Below, in pieces: positions 28,501 to 36,053 of a stretch of 64,000 nucleotides of DNA (positions are counted from its first letter, which is position 1; every line of letters begins with the position of its first letter). Origin of the DNA: Symbiodinium natans (lineage: Eukaryota; Sar; Dinophyceae; Suessiales; Symbiodiniaceae); contig CAJNDS010002250.1 in NCBI GenBank assembly GCA_905221605.1, forward strand, positions 200,001 to 264,000, given 5' to 3'. The translations under genes and the position numbers were made by a program. A model generated the notes under the pieces. The model saw nothing but the letters and a program-made list of their open reading frames with translations. It was not told the DNA's origin and searched no databases.

Positions 28501-31287
28501 CAAAATCAACCAGAGAGGGATAATCAGGGGCCCATTGTCTTCCCTAATCAACGTCCCTTTCTCTGTAATCCTCATTGTCACACCACCAAGCGCGCTTTGC
28601 ACCATAACAGTAGTGTCTGGTAAACATTCCCATGGAAAAAGCGTCCGCACAAGATGCGTAGCAGCTGTATCCACCAACGCCACTCTCCCTTCCTGCTGAA
28701 GCAGCCCAGAGCCACATAACATTCGAATACTGGGATCCCCGTTTGATGCCGACTGTTCTGATGACAGCTTCATAGATTTCAGCACCTCTAACGCTTCAAC
28801 AAGGACCTGATTGGCCGTTGATGGCGATGAGGGACTTGCAGAACCTTTATCCAATCCCGCATTAGCCGTCTCATCTCCCCCTTCAGCTACCTCTGCCTTT
28901 TTGGCATTTCCCCATTTCGCACCTTTGCCGCCCTTTCCCCCTTTGGGAGAATTCCCTTTAGATCTACTCCTCTCAGGATTTGAGTCCACATTGGAACTTG
29001 CACCATCCTTATATGGACATTGCGGCTGCAGATGGCCAACGGCCCCACACTCAAAACATCTTCCTCGTTCAAGGGAGTCTTTGTCATGGCGAAATTTGCA
29101 GCGGGATCCGAACTTGCACCCCGCATCGGTCTTCCCATATATCCAACAGAAAGGACGTTCACCATCTCCGCTGTACCTTTTTCCTTTCCCTTTGCCTTTG
29201 TCACCCTCCTCTGTCTCGTCACCAGTTCCCTTTTGGGCCTTGTTTAACCTGGCCCTTTTCTTGGCGTCCGAGTCCTGCTTCACCTCTTGTTCACCAGCAC
29301 TATGCAATAGCAGTTCAAACTCTGCCTGTAACATTTCAGCTAGTTTTGTCGCAGTTTCAGAGGTCGGCGAGTAGTCCACCCCCAATTTCTCCCGAAAGGA
29401 TGCCACTCTGAAATGAACCGTAGGGTGTTTCGCCAGCAACGCGGATGACAAACCATCCAATCCCTTGATAAGCAAGGTAGCGTCCGGCTCAGCCGCTCTC
29501 AACTCCCTCAATCGGAAACGCCATTGCGCCCATTGACGCACTCCCTTTATGGCCTCTGAGATCGAGGTTGCTGGAGATGGTTGCACCAAGAAGTTCAACA
29601 TTGTGCTGCGCACATTTGCTCCACCTGGTTGGTAGACCGTCAGCAATTTGTAAAATATCATCACTGACCCCAACATTCGAGTGGAAACGATCTCGGTCTT
29701 CAATCTCTCCGGGATCGCCTGTAGCAGCAAAGACACCGCTCTCTGCTCCAACAAAACATGCACAGTTTGAACCACTTTGAGCCCTTCCAGCTCAGCCTTG
29801 ATGCCCAACCTTTCCAGCGGAGAAACACTCAACCATTTGGCATACGCTTGATATGCCTTTGAGTAGACGCATTGCCACCACACTCTTCCTGTATCTGTCA
29901 GTGAAGACAACATTGGTTCGATCATTGCGATCCAATCACCCAGTGCCGTCGGATTGCTTGGTGTGTAGTCTGCCAAAGTTGGAAGGCTCATCACATGCTT
30001 CCCGAGAGCCTCCGGACGTTCGGTTCCAGAACTATCACCAGTGATTGGCATACCACGTGGCACCACTGCTCCAGGAGGTAAACTGACCCTACCACCAGGC
30101 CCTTGAGGTAGTCCATGTCCTATACCGGGCGCAACAGCTGTGAGCGGAACCTTTTCTAATTCCAACTTCCCAGCGACCATTTTCCACCGATACGGAACAT
30201 CATCCACCATTGTATATCCACCCGATCCTGCTGAGTTCTCTTGCGTTGCAGTTTCCCGAGCTGAAACAAAACCGGGCTGGTTCCCCACAGGTGCGGCAGA
30301 ACCATCAACACCTGATGGCACGGAAGTAATCGGAACATGTGTTAAACCAGGTGGTCCACTTGCATATCCACCACTTGCAGGACCTCCCGTGGGGTAATTC
30401 AATGGAGGCAATCTGGAGGGTTTCTTCCCTTCAGCTACATGCATCATTGGCACTTCTTTTTCATCCTCCACTTGAACATCCCCCTTCCTGGACCCAGGCA
30501 AGGATTGAAGATCACAACCCTTTGGCAGGTCGTAGCCCTCAATAGGCAGCCATGTCCCATCAGGCAACACAGTCCAAAAACCACCCATACCATCCGTGTA
30601 GAAAACTTGTCCTGGCAGGTACTGCTTCTCTGGAGTCATTCCTAGAGGATATGCCGTGTTTGCGTCCACCACTCCAGAGCTCCGTGCCCTTGAAGCTGAC
30701 CCAGATGCAGCAGAGGTATAGCTTTTTTCCTCCACCCGATGCAACCTGTTCCCCAGCTCCTTTGTCTGCACAAGCAACTCTTTCAGCGCACGCTTCACCA
30801 CCGCCATATCTTCAGATTGCTCTTCACCACTAACATCAGGAATGAGTTCTTCGTCGGCTTGCACTCCACCAATAGTACCTCGTTCCATTTGTCCCATTAA
30901 GCCTGACGATGGTCTCTCAACAGGTGCAGGTTCCTGACCCAAAAGATCTTGCAGCGAAGGCGGTCTCCTCGTACCTTCACCACTCCTATCCCCTCCGCTC
31001 GCGGGAAGACTTGCCGGCCTTGATTGCCTAAGTCTCATTTCTTCTTGAGCCCGCTCGCTCCAGAAAGGATTTGCTGCTTGAACCGGAACCACTTCGTTTT
31101 CCACCTGAGGCGTTGGTTGTATCATTGCAACCTCCCTACCATCTGTCAGTGCTTGTACCATTTGTTGTCGATCTTCACCCCCATCACCACGATTTCCTTC
31201 GGCTTCATTGGCCGTTGGCGACAGTCCAGGCTCAGAGCGACGCCGCATCATGTCCATGGCGTTAAACAAACGAAAAATCTTTACCAA
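22000..31287 (-). CDS. Copia-type Gag-Pol polyprotein with methyltransferase-like and dioxygenase-like domains
   Basis: 3095 residues in one frame. Gag: residues 1 to about 700, then a CCCH finger (714-734) and a CCHC knuckle (744-757). Two protease-like segments follow: DTAATH at 873 and DSGASH at 1046. A cytosine-C5-methyltransferase-like domain spans about 1228-1480 (LFSG 1246-1249, LELDL, GGPPC 1296-1300). Integrase: HHCC finger from 1540, catalytic D1579, D1729, E1765 (DD35E). Residues about 2060-2225 carry H2128-x-D2130, H2196 and R2205, the 2-oxoglutarate/Fe(II) dioxygenase signature. A charged, probably coiled-coil linker precedes reverse transcriptase (D2486; YVDD 2596-2599) and RNase H (D2785, E2825). 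The C-terminus adds a membrane helix (about 3003-3022) and a Cys-rich segment (about 3050-3078). Ordinary copia polyproteins are about 1300-1500 residues. Core assignments are firm; the two extra enzymes are motif-based. Confidence 0.93.
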   Translation of the reverse strand: MVKIFRLFNAMDMMRRRSEPGLSPTANEAEGNRGDGGEDRQQMVQALTDGREVAMIQPTPQVENEVVPVQAANPFWSERAQEEMRLRQSRPASLPASGGDRSGEGTRRPPSLQDLLGQEPAPVERPSSGLMGQMERGTIGGVQADEELIPDVSGEEQSEDMAVVKRALKELLVQTKELGNRLHRVEEKSYTSAASGSASRARSSGVVDANTAYPLGMTPEKQYLPGQVFYTDGMGGFWTVLPDGTWLPIEGYDLPKGCDLQSLPGSRKGDVQVEDEKEVPMMHVAEGKKPSRLPPLNYPTGGPASGGYASGPPGLTHVPITSVPSGVDGSAAPVGNQPGFVSARETATQENSAGSGGYTMVDDVPYRWKMVAGKLELEKVPLTAVAPGIGHGLPQGPGGRVSLPPGAVVPRGMPITGDSSGTERPEALGKHVMSLPTLADYTPSNPTALGDWIAMIEPMLSSLTDTGRVWWQCVYSKAYQAYAKWLSVSPLERLGIKAELEGLKVVQTVHVLLEQRAVSLLLQAIPERLKTEIVSTRMLGSVMIFYKLLTVYQPGGANVRSTMLNFLVQPSPATSISEAIKGVRQWAQWRFRLRELRAAEPDATLLIKGLDGLSSALLAKHPTVHFRVASFREKLGVDYSPTSETATKLAEMLQAEFELLLHSAGEQEVKQDSDAKKRARLNKAQKGTGDETEEGDKGKGKGKRYSGDGERPFCWIYGKTDAGCKFGSRCKFRHDKDSLERGRCFECGAVGHLQPQCPYKDGASSNVDSNPERSRSKGNSPKGGKGGKGAKWGNAKKAEVAEGGDETANAGLDKGSASPSSPSTANQVLVEALEVLKSMKLSSEQSASNGDPSIRMLCGSGLLQQEGRVALVDTAATHLVRTLFPWECLPDTTVMVQSALGGVTMRITEKGTLIREDNGPLIIPLWLILELGSIIPLWLILEFGANLTVINGMCHVGAKSSLDQLLWFEHGCLVMDYKTAEKMVLHAEGQRVSWSHSQWRNGRADCGVGSSDATLLPKQGEGRGVCVLHVARVSDANECSGMGMLDSGASHPLRSLRPGEQLPQQKVLVSLAVGSREMCITPGGTLVTPEMVDPLVPIGKASALVGLRVQWRGGKCTASHPVLGELRVRDLNGCPCLEKEVALQIIDEMDWCSPKQALKVARMVQGCPNTDNEVAVKTSLQSAARTASANEEEFVQACWRFLRWYYGDIPENMLMELLPRGDIAALPFNRHKRRRLARAKRVVVHLFSGKQKWHFPSRDVEVLELDLTKGGDLHNSSVWKYLLHLAAEGKVVAVVGGPPCRTVSRLRGEDGGPPVLRRRCGPERLGLKSLPWPHQELAQKDGVLLLKMLFLYDVAVHSRCGTAEVINGSSVFFGMESPGDPELIGKDFSQNGKTVLSAEDLVDGSQEGLSSPTFWSWPEVKSFCERYGMYAAHFDQGALGHALVKPTTFLVSDMELWESLEQVRVVVPWSATFASTLEERIGQSSIWARWAFGLVKRIRHRLAQWLHESDAEREAMVLKKEEREGTLRRLTTEERAFRDHCLRGHIPFRRDCQICVSAAGKERRHLRRKHGDAYTLSLDLAGPYKCSKDAHQQKPRHAVIGVYQFPMLDPNVGRPPEKEEDADEVEDHVADEGAGVGEWLGDAVANFEEEGSAPVEPAPVLEAEVLKIQASEKSWKELKDHLTQPVRMINFVMVEPIVDKQQTTVLSAVQRMMVRLQRHGYPVLRIHSDRAGEFVNARFRSFCETRLIYRTTGDPGVPQTNGRAEACVGLFKRGVRSLLKEARLGPAYWALAARHWSMLRWQKAERELGLNPKALLPFGAQIQVKRRPWELLGPDGTKKGRQWVDRTQPALLLGPCDDLPGGYWVEAQGTAKDPDELVLFPCTTIFSNIKEPPELELEGVVEEQEPSPPEHRLKGKKPALRFADEEGPPLPPPRDPPVRHRLMEKSPASSLRGHVGSLRLLRKRGESPPLEIFEDDMQGLGELEENADVEDNVPGDEYWPTCCSPHENAYLVCKSETAGDGTQLEKEEQKAKSMYERSMYDYVDCEELLEGIVYPKRVNRRGGINNWCASTRALVLGHYTHGGVCGITKETHRRPWLCRYLASFVRHHNPEAKFSALQISCNAPVSLHRDSHNEKHCCNYVCGFGDYKDGQLWVEDEKVLEEGAEVVEQSYGKKVLPGKLVDIHWNFMSFFPRKLHGPMPWKGNRVSLTGYTPVFMERLSYKDRCYLLQCKFPLPEPQAEEGEKRKWLKMTLKETSLDDLAEEVDYAVFEAHQWALEEHLSIRRLIAEQECCILDEFHGSANESSEEKGSETREWLVKAKRAEEQLSKFLVKAAQVQQMVQENTALEAAEEVEFLQTKTIPTQEAMQELEKWRESLSDEVTSLVKELEVVEPTTQEKLDKLAEEPNAPVIEYVPSLVVFTRKQGTGRRRARICACGNFISSTAATEYEGPRSLSRHSLHAPGLDSTTFRCQVRHAAYMVWIIAGLDISKAFLTAPMNRAQREGRLVVVQPPRAAVKLGLCAKEERWIVRKALYGLAESPAAWVEWRDQRLQGMSWVSKDGQAMSFQRSNADPSLFLIMAQEKPEGASKLVGTMGLYVDDFLMAGTMTVLREALEQIRKEWKTSEPEFCGPGCGDGFLKFLGVQIWYRNGSFFLNQEDFVRDLLNRRGYQIDETGKGSNLPMVKETPGEEEEVDIPSLRAAQGAVGEFLWVAIKTRPDLAFCTSQLSLWTSRRPRFVVKKAEEVFRYLAATPTLGLTFGAIATCEKERNEVLRYGRGVKVVESYADASFAAGENEKSHSGAVVVWGDCPVMWATQRQSTVALSTAEAELHASIEGATMIQSCTPIIAALVGTGEESLQKVLYTDSVSTCSIIQYPAGSWRTRHLRIRAAGVRSLVDRGYMVIAHLRGEYMIADLLTKLMSGQVYAKQKALWGLRLLVQGTDLKKASLAMAVMMVAASLQGMATGGEEVSTAGFFCSEEGVCKVANTSTVMVLAQGIEMVVNNSDLVACLVAAIILWELAWCLFRRLYKWLWIKKAVVIPASATLYTTVGGNCMHASSDCDVLRYSQPRAKTLCKHCLKDGWVVNAEFLGEERAAGT
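24613..25110 (-). other. 2-oxoglutarate/Fe(II) dioxygenase-like domain within Pol
   Basis: The segment between integrase and reverse transcriptase contains SLHRDSHN (HxD at 2128-2130, codons 24906-24898), then GFGDYKDGQLWVE, then RKLHGP (His 2196, codon 24702-24700), and NRVSLTGY (Arg 2205, codon 24675-24673). The spacing of 66 residues between the D and the second H, with R nine after it, is that of double-stranded beta-helix dioxygenases. The Gly-Gln-Leu-Trp stretch after the first motif resembles the GG-L-W part of JBP/TET-like and AlkB-like members. All three iron ligands and the 2-oxoglutarate-binding Arg are present, so the domain may be active. The substrate is not known; a nucleic-acid base or a protein side chain are both possible. 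Confidence 0.7.
26850..27606 (-). other. Cytosine-C5 methyltransferase-like domain within Pol
   Basis: Between protease and integrase: HLFSGKQKW (motif I-like), then VEVLELDL (motif II acidic), GGDLHN (motif III-like), and VVGGPPCRTVS (motif IV with catalytic Cys 1300, codon 27390-27388). An E in GMESPGDP (residue 1376) may serve as the motif VI acid. About 54 residues separate motifs I and IV, usual for C5 methyltransferases. Motif I lacks the second Gly of the usual FxGxG, and the C-terminal target-recognition part is divergent. Cytosine methyltransferases carried by dinoflagellate retrotransposons have been reported before; whether this domain belongs to the same family needs an alignment. 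Confidence 0.75.
28455..28530 (-). repeat. In-frame tandem duplication in the first protease-like segment
   Basis: Two adjacent copies of CCCCAACTCCAAAATCAACC followed by AGAGAGGGATAATC (plus strand). They encode IIPLWLILELGS then IIPLWLILEFGA. The duplication keeps the frame and lies in the DTAATH-type, probably inactive, protease-like segment. Confidence 0.85.
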
Positions 31288-31306
31288 TTCCGCAGGAAGC
31301 CTAATT

Positions 31307-31319
31307 TGGGCTCATAACC
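31307..31319 (-). promoter_or_regulatory. Primer-binding site matching the tRNA-Met anticodon arm
   Basis: Directly after the 5' LTR the coding strand reads GGTTATGAGCCCA. Its complement TGGGCTCATAACC is the anticodon stem-loop (CAT anticodon) of methionine tRNA, not a tRNA 3' end. The Drosophila copia element is known to prime from an internal cut of initiator tRNA-Met; the same is inferred here. Confidence 0.7.
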
Positions 31320-31540
31320 TACGGGGGGCAACCGAAGGAGGACAGGGAACAAAACAGTCAGCCCCAACAGAAGCCCTTGATTCCCCTGGAACAACCGAAG
31401 ACAAAACCCAAAGCACAACCAAACACACCTTTTCCGTAGGGCGCATTGCCCACGTTTCTTGAGCCAAAAATATCCGGGTTCATTGACCCCTTCAACTCCC
31501 ATTACCAACTCTTTTCTACAATACCAGTTGCAGCTCCGCA
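31320..31540 (-). repeat. 5' LTR of the retrotransposon
   Basis: Expected to hold promoter and transcript start. Identical to the 3' LTR by eye. Contains a spliced-leader-like stretch at 31458-31477. Confidence 0.9.
31458..31477 (-). promoter_or_regulatory. Spliced-leader-like sequence in the 5' LTR
   Basis: The coding strand reads CCGGATATTTTTGGCTCAAG. Its last 12 bases equal the 3' end of the conserved dinoflagellate spliced leader (ending ATTTTGGCTCAAG) and it starts with CCG as the leader does. The same sequence is in the 3' LTR at 21732-21751. Interpreted as a leader relic copied into the LTR by reverse transcription of a trans-spliced transcript. Confidence 0.55.
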
Positions 31541-31545
31541 TAGGG

Positions 31546-31854
31546 TTTAGGGTTTGGAGTTTAGGGTTTAGGGTTCAGCAGCTCCGGATCGAGCAGTGTT
31601 ATGGTAAAGTGTACTAAATTTACGGCTCTGATATAACACCCACCCACCCAAAGAATCCCGTAACATTCCGAAAACAACAGTATTCTCCAATCATCTCAGT
31701 TTCAAAGGCCTATGCTTGAAAACACCTCATTTTGTTAACCTCATTTTCTTACCATTGTTGCATCTCTTGCGCGCTACGTTAGCTGTGAAATGAACGGAAA
31801 CAAAAAAACCTAACTTTGTTAACCTCATTGCCTTGAACTTGGTTGAGAGGACCC
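31546..31854. other. Stretch right of the retrotransposon, no gene
   Basis: A short TTTAGGG run (continuation of the insertion target) followed by A/T-richer ordinary sequence; no gene seen. Confidence 0.4.
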
Positions 31855-32115
31855 GAAACTCCAGGCCTTGAGGCCCTGAAACCCTAAAGCCCAGGCCTGT
31901 AAACCCTGAAGGCCTAAACCCCAAGCCTTAAGGCCCCCAGGTCTTGAGGCCCTGAAACCTACACGCCAGGCCTTGAGGCCCTAAACCCCAGACCTTGAGA
32001 CCCTGAAACCCTAAACGCCAGACCTTGAAACCCTCCTAAACTCCAGGCCTTGAGGCCCCTGAAACCCGAGACCCCAGGCCTTGAGGCCAGGCCTTGAAGC
32101 CTTGAAACCCTAAAC
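31855..32115. repeat. Degenerate tandem repeat, about 28 bp unit
   Basis: Repeated CCAGGCCTTGAGGCCCTGAA plus ACCCTAAA units with many substitutions. The GGCCTTGAGGCC core is nearly palindromic and the tail is telomere-like, so the unit looks like a hybrid. Confidence 0.6.
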
Positions 32116-32119
32116 TCCT

Positions 32120-32722
32120 TTGGGCCATGGACCACGAGTTTTGGGTCATGAACCACGAATTCCGGGCCATGAGCCACGGAGCCATGAGCCACGAGTTTTG
32201 GGCCATGAACCACGAGTTTTTGAGCAATGCACCACGAGTTTTGGGTCGTGAACCACGAGTTTTGGGTGATAAACCACGAACGATTTGGTTGGGAACCTGG
32301 TCTTCGTTCGTGGTTCATGGCCAGTTTTTCGTGGTTCATGGCCAGCTTTTCGTGGTTAAAGGCCAAAAAGACGATTGGCCATGAACCACGAATTCCGGGC
32401 CATGAGCCACGAGTTTTGGGCCATGAGCCACGAGTTTTGGGCCATGAACCACGAGTTTTTGAGCAATGCACCACGAGTTTTGGGTCGTGAACCACGAGTT
32501 TTGGGCCATAAACCACGAACGATTTGGTCGGGAACCTGGTCTTCGTTCGTGGTTCATGGCCAGTTGTTCGTGGTTCATGGCCAGCTTTTCGTGGTTCAAG
32601 GCCAAAAAAGACGATTGGCCATGAACCACGAATTCCGGGCCATGAGCCACGAGTTATGGGCCATGAGCCACGAGTTTTGGGCCATGAACCACGAGTTTTG
32701 GGCCATGAACCACGAATTCAGT
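32120..32722. repeat. Satellite with about 240-bp higher-order period and inverted modules
   Basis: Basic unit of about 20-22 bp (GGCCATGAACCACGAGTTTT and variants). Higher-order copies start near 32148, 32381 and 32621. Each contains several forward units, then a GATTTGGT(C/T)GGGAACCTGG junction, then two or three inverted units (TTCGTGGTTCATGGCC). All six frames tend to stay open because of the unit sequence, so open frames here are not evidence of genes. Confidence 0.85.
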
Positions 32723-33124
32723 AAGGTTTAAATTATCATATGATAAAGAGGTTGAGGGTTGAGGGTTTAGGGCTTGGGGTTCTTTTGGAGCCTGAAGCTC
32801 TTTACACGAGTAAAGCCTCGACTTCTCTAGTCCCTCAAAGCCGAAACCTGCGAGCTGAACCGTTCCAGCCCCCAACCCTGACACCCTGAACCCTAGCACC
32901 CAGGGCCCGACATCCCTAATCCCTAAACCCTAATCCCTAAACCCTAAACCCTAAACCCTAAACCCTGAACCCTAAACCTCCATGAGGCCCCCGGCGTCAG
33001 GTGGCGCTTCGCCGCAAAGTCACCAGACGTCTGAGGCCCAAGGCTTGGGACTTCTCGAGGGCTCGGGATTTTGGGTTTAGGGCTTAGGGGGTTAGGGTTT
33101 AAGGTTCTGGGTTTGGGGCTTAGG
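32723..33124. other. Gene-free stretch with a CCCTAAA patch
   Basis: Ordinary sequence with CCCTAAA variants at about 32910-32980; no gene. Confidence 0.4.
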
Positions 33125-33620
33125 GTTTAAAGGGTAATGGGTAAAGGGTTAAGGGTAAAGGGTTAAGGGTTAAGGGTTTAGGGTGTAGGGTTTAGGGATT
33201 AGGGATTAGGGTTTAGGGTTAGGGTTTAGGGTTTAGGGCTTAGGGGTTAAGGTTCAGGGTTTAGGGTTTAGGGTTTAGGGTTTAGGGTTTAGGGTTTAGG
33301 GTTTAGGGTTTAGGGTTTAGGGTTTAGGGTTTAGGGTTTAGGGTTTAGGGTTTAGGGTTTAGGGTTTAGGGCTTAGGGCTTAGGGGTTAGGGTTCAGGGT
33401 TTAGGAGGGTTTAGGAGGGTTTAGGAGGGTTTAGGGTTTAGGGTTTAGGGTTTAGGGTTTAGGGTTGAGGGTTGAGGGTTGAGGGTTTAGGGTTTAGGGT
33501 TTAGGGTTGAGGGTTGAGGGTTGAGGGTTGAGCGTTGAGGGTTTAGGGTTTAGGGTTTAGGGTTTAGGGTTTAGGGTTTAGGGTTTAGGGTTTAGGGTTT
33601 AGGGTTTAGGGTTTAGGTTA
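33125..33620 (+). repeat. Largest interstitial TTTAGGG block
   Basis: About 500 bp of TTTAGGG with internal variant sub-arrays: GGGTAAA near 33130-33170, TTTAGGA near 33405-33430, and TTGAGGG near 33465-33540. Variants are clustered, showing local amplification of mutated units. Confidence 0.9.
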
Positions 33621-35101
33621 GCGTCTAGGTTTGGTTCAGGATTTTAAGTTAGAAGGCCCTCCAGACCTCAACAAGCGACTCTTCGAGCCAAGACCCTCGA
33701 ACCATGTAAGCCTAAACGCTTCGAGCCCTAAGCGCTGAAACCCTAACCTGATGAGTTTCAGGGCATTCCCTTTTGTGGAAGGGAAAGTTTGGGGGAGCAC
33801 GAAGGTCATGTGGGTCAGTTGAGGGCTCATGTGGGCCCTGTAAAAACACGGCACCTAATATTCAGGGTACCCCAAAAGGGGTCATAACTTTGACAACCAC
33901 CCACACTAGGGTTCCGGGTTTGAAGGGTGAAGGCTTCAGCAAGTTGACGGCTAAACCCTACAAACCCATTAAGACCCCTAAAGACCAGGTAGACCCCATA
34001 AACCCTCAAAACTCTGTAAATCCTGCAGAAACCTAGTAAGAACCGATAAACATACAAACACAATTATAAAAGCCCTATAAACACAAACCTATGCATATTA
34101 TGTATTTATATGTATACACATATATGTATGTGTATCTATATATATATATATATATATCCTTAACGTAAAACTGTAAACAAACGATGAAAACCCTATGAAG
34201 AGCTTCGAAAAGTCTACCAAAACCCGATACCAAACTACGAAAACCTCTAAGACCCTGTGAAAACCCAAAAAAAACCTATAACACCATTTAAAACCAAAAT
34301 CCGATTGCAAACGAACTATCAAAACCTCAGAGTAGAACAGCTTTTTTAACAACTATAAAGCAATGTTGATGGATAAAGTCAACCCCTACTGCGGGTAAAC
34401 GTATTGTAACATAAAAGCTACATACCTTACATTTTGGGACTTTGGGGCGACGTGCGAGGAAAGATCGCCACCTTCATCAGATTAAACTGTGCAGATTTCC
34501 ACCCGCCCCTCCTCTTCCTCCTTAGGGTTTGGCGTTTGGGGTTTGGGGTTTGGGGTTTGGGGTTTGGGGTTTGGGGTTTGGGGTTTGCTTTTCAGCACAT
34601 CATCCGTGAATCTTTTAAGGCTTAGGGTTTTATTTTAGTTCAGGCTTCTGCGCATGCCGGTTTTGGGGCGTCCCGAGGCATACTTGATGGTTCATGGGCA
34701 CTTATGCGTTGGCCTGTAGGGTGGTTGAAGAAGTACGCGTAGGGTATAAAATTGTCAGGGGCACTTCTGGGATCCGTTAAGTTAGGGGTCTGGGTCGAGA
34801 TTTGTTGAGGCTTAGGTTTGGGGTTTAGAGTTTAGCGTTTAGGCTTTCGGGTTAAGGTGGGCTGCAATGGCTCGGTAGCCCGGGAACCATATTACTAATT
34901 ACAGTAAGGCTACCCTTTTTTTGGGGATTGGTTACTTTGCAAGGGAACCTTGAACCAAAAGCGTGCACAAAAGGGTGCCCCTGGGCTACCCAGAGGGTTT
35001 CGGGCTCAGGGTTTGGCATGCGCCTGTGGTTCTGGCGGAGCCATTCTTTGTCGATCGAACGCCCTGCGCCGCTCAAAAGTGCTCAGCGGGCCCTTAGGGA
35101 T
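33621..35101. other. Gene-free stretch with AT-rich patch
   Basis: No recognised gene. An AT-rich part (about 34070-34360) with a TA dinucleotide run at about 34136-34156, and a TTTGGGG run at 34527-34588. Confidence 0.5.
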
Positions 35102-35655
35102 TTTAGGGTTTAGGGTTTAGGGTTTAGGGTTTAGGGTTTAGGGTTAGGGTGGCCTCTCGGGGTCTGTACATTTTTATGCTTAAAGCCCTGCAAAACAAAC
35201 TACATGGCGAACCTCCTCCCCGACACCCAAAACCCTCGAAACCCATTTGGGATTTTCGAAAGTAACCCAAAAATAGTCCCCCAATAGTAGGATTCCCTTA
35301 TGACACGGGGCCCCAATACGGTACCCGTAATTTCGAAAACCCCCGTGTCTTCAATTGAGTTTTCAACCCCAAGCCAATGGCGGAGAGGAACGAGGGCCTG
35401 GGGGTCTTTGAGCTGGCGTTGTCCCATGAAACCCTATTGTAGCGCCTTAATTCAAGAGCCGCTAAAACACCGTAAACACAAAGTCGAGTCCCACATCCTA
35501 CACTGCACTCAAGTCATCGTGCAACCGGAACGCTGAGCCCTGAACGCAGAACCTAGATTATCGAACCTGACGAAGAAACCCTACCCTGGACCCAACCAGT
35601 CCTCCTCGGAACCCTAAACCCTAAACCCTAAACCTTAAACCCTAAACCCTACACC
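35102..35655. repeat. Two short telomere-like patches around a dispersed repeat
   Basis: TTTAGGG units at about 35102-35150 and CCCTAAA units at 35612-35655. Between them, at about 35278-35350, lies a divergent copy of the small dispersed repeat (CCCCAATACGGTACC and TTTCGAAAACCCCC). Confidence 0.6.
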
Positions 35656-36053
35656 TCAGTCCTCCTCGGAACTGCGTTCTCCGCGGGCTCCCGGAAACCC
35701 CTCTGAAACTGGAGCCGCGACGAAACAAGGCGCACAATCCGTCGAAGTGCCTGGCCTCGAACTTCGAACGTCTGTCTACATCCATCCGAAAATATGCCTG
35801 GTGCAGCAAGGACTCTACGGATGTCTACGAGATTCCGAAGCTGGTTTGTTCCTCACACACTTGCATCCAACAACAATGGCGTCATGATGCAAACACTTGT
35901 TCTCGCTGCTTGCCTGGCAGAGGCCGACGAGGCATGCCGGCGTCCTATAGGTTCTCAAATGATTTCAAAGGTCCAAGCCACACGATCGCGATTGAACTTT
36001 CTGGCATCTACGTGCAGGATTGTGCAGGAGCTCCTGCTGGTTAGCTACACTGC

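Larger units (their letters stand above)
21594..31540 (-). mobile_element. Complete Ty1/copia-type LTR retrotransposon
   Basis: A 9947-bp element with 221-bp LTRs that read identically by eye, a 5-bp target duplication (TAGGG at 21589-21593 and 31541-31545), a primer-binding site, a polypurine tract and one open gag-pol frame. The domain order protease, integrase, reverse transcriptase, RNase H defines the copia superfamily. Identical LTRs and an unbroken frame indicate recent insertion and possible activity. The target is a TTTAGGG run, the same telomere-like DNA that fills the surrounding region. The element is roughly twice the usual copia size because of extra domains between the standard ones. 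Confidence 0.95.

Noticed and set aside
28811-29411. Plus-strand open frames of 140-190 codons opposite the retrotransposon gag
   Set aside because: Shadows of the 3095-residue frame on the other strand.
32120-32731. Long open frames in the satellite, and its regular spacing suggesting a CRISPR array
   Set aside because: The unit lacks stops in several frames; repeats are contiguous with no unique spacers and the context is eukaryotic.
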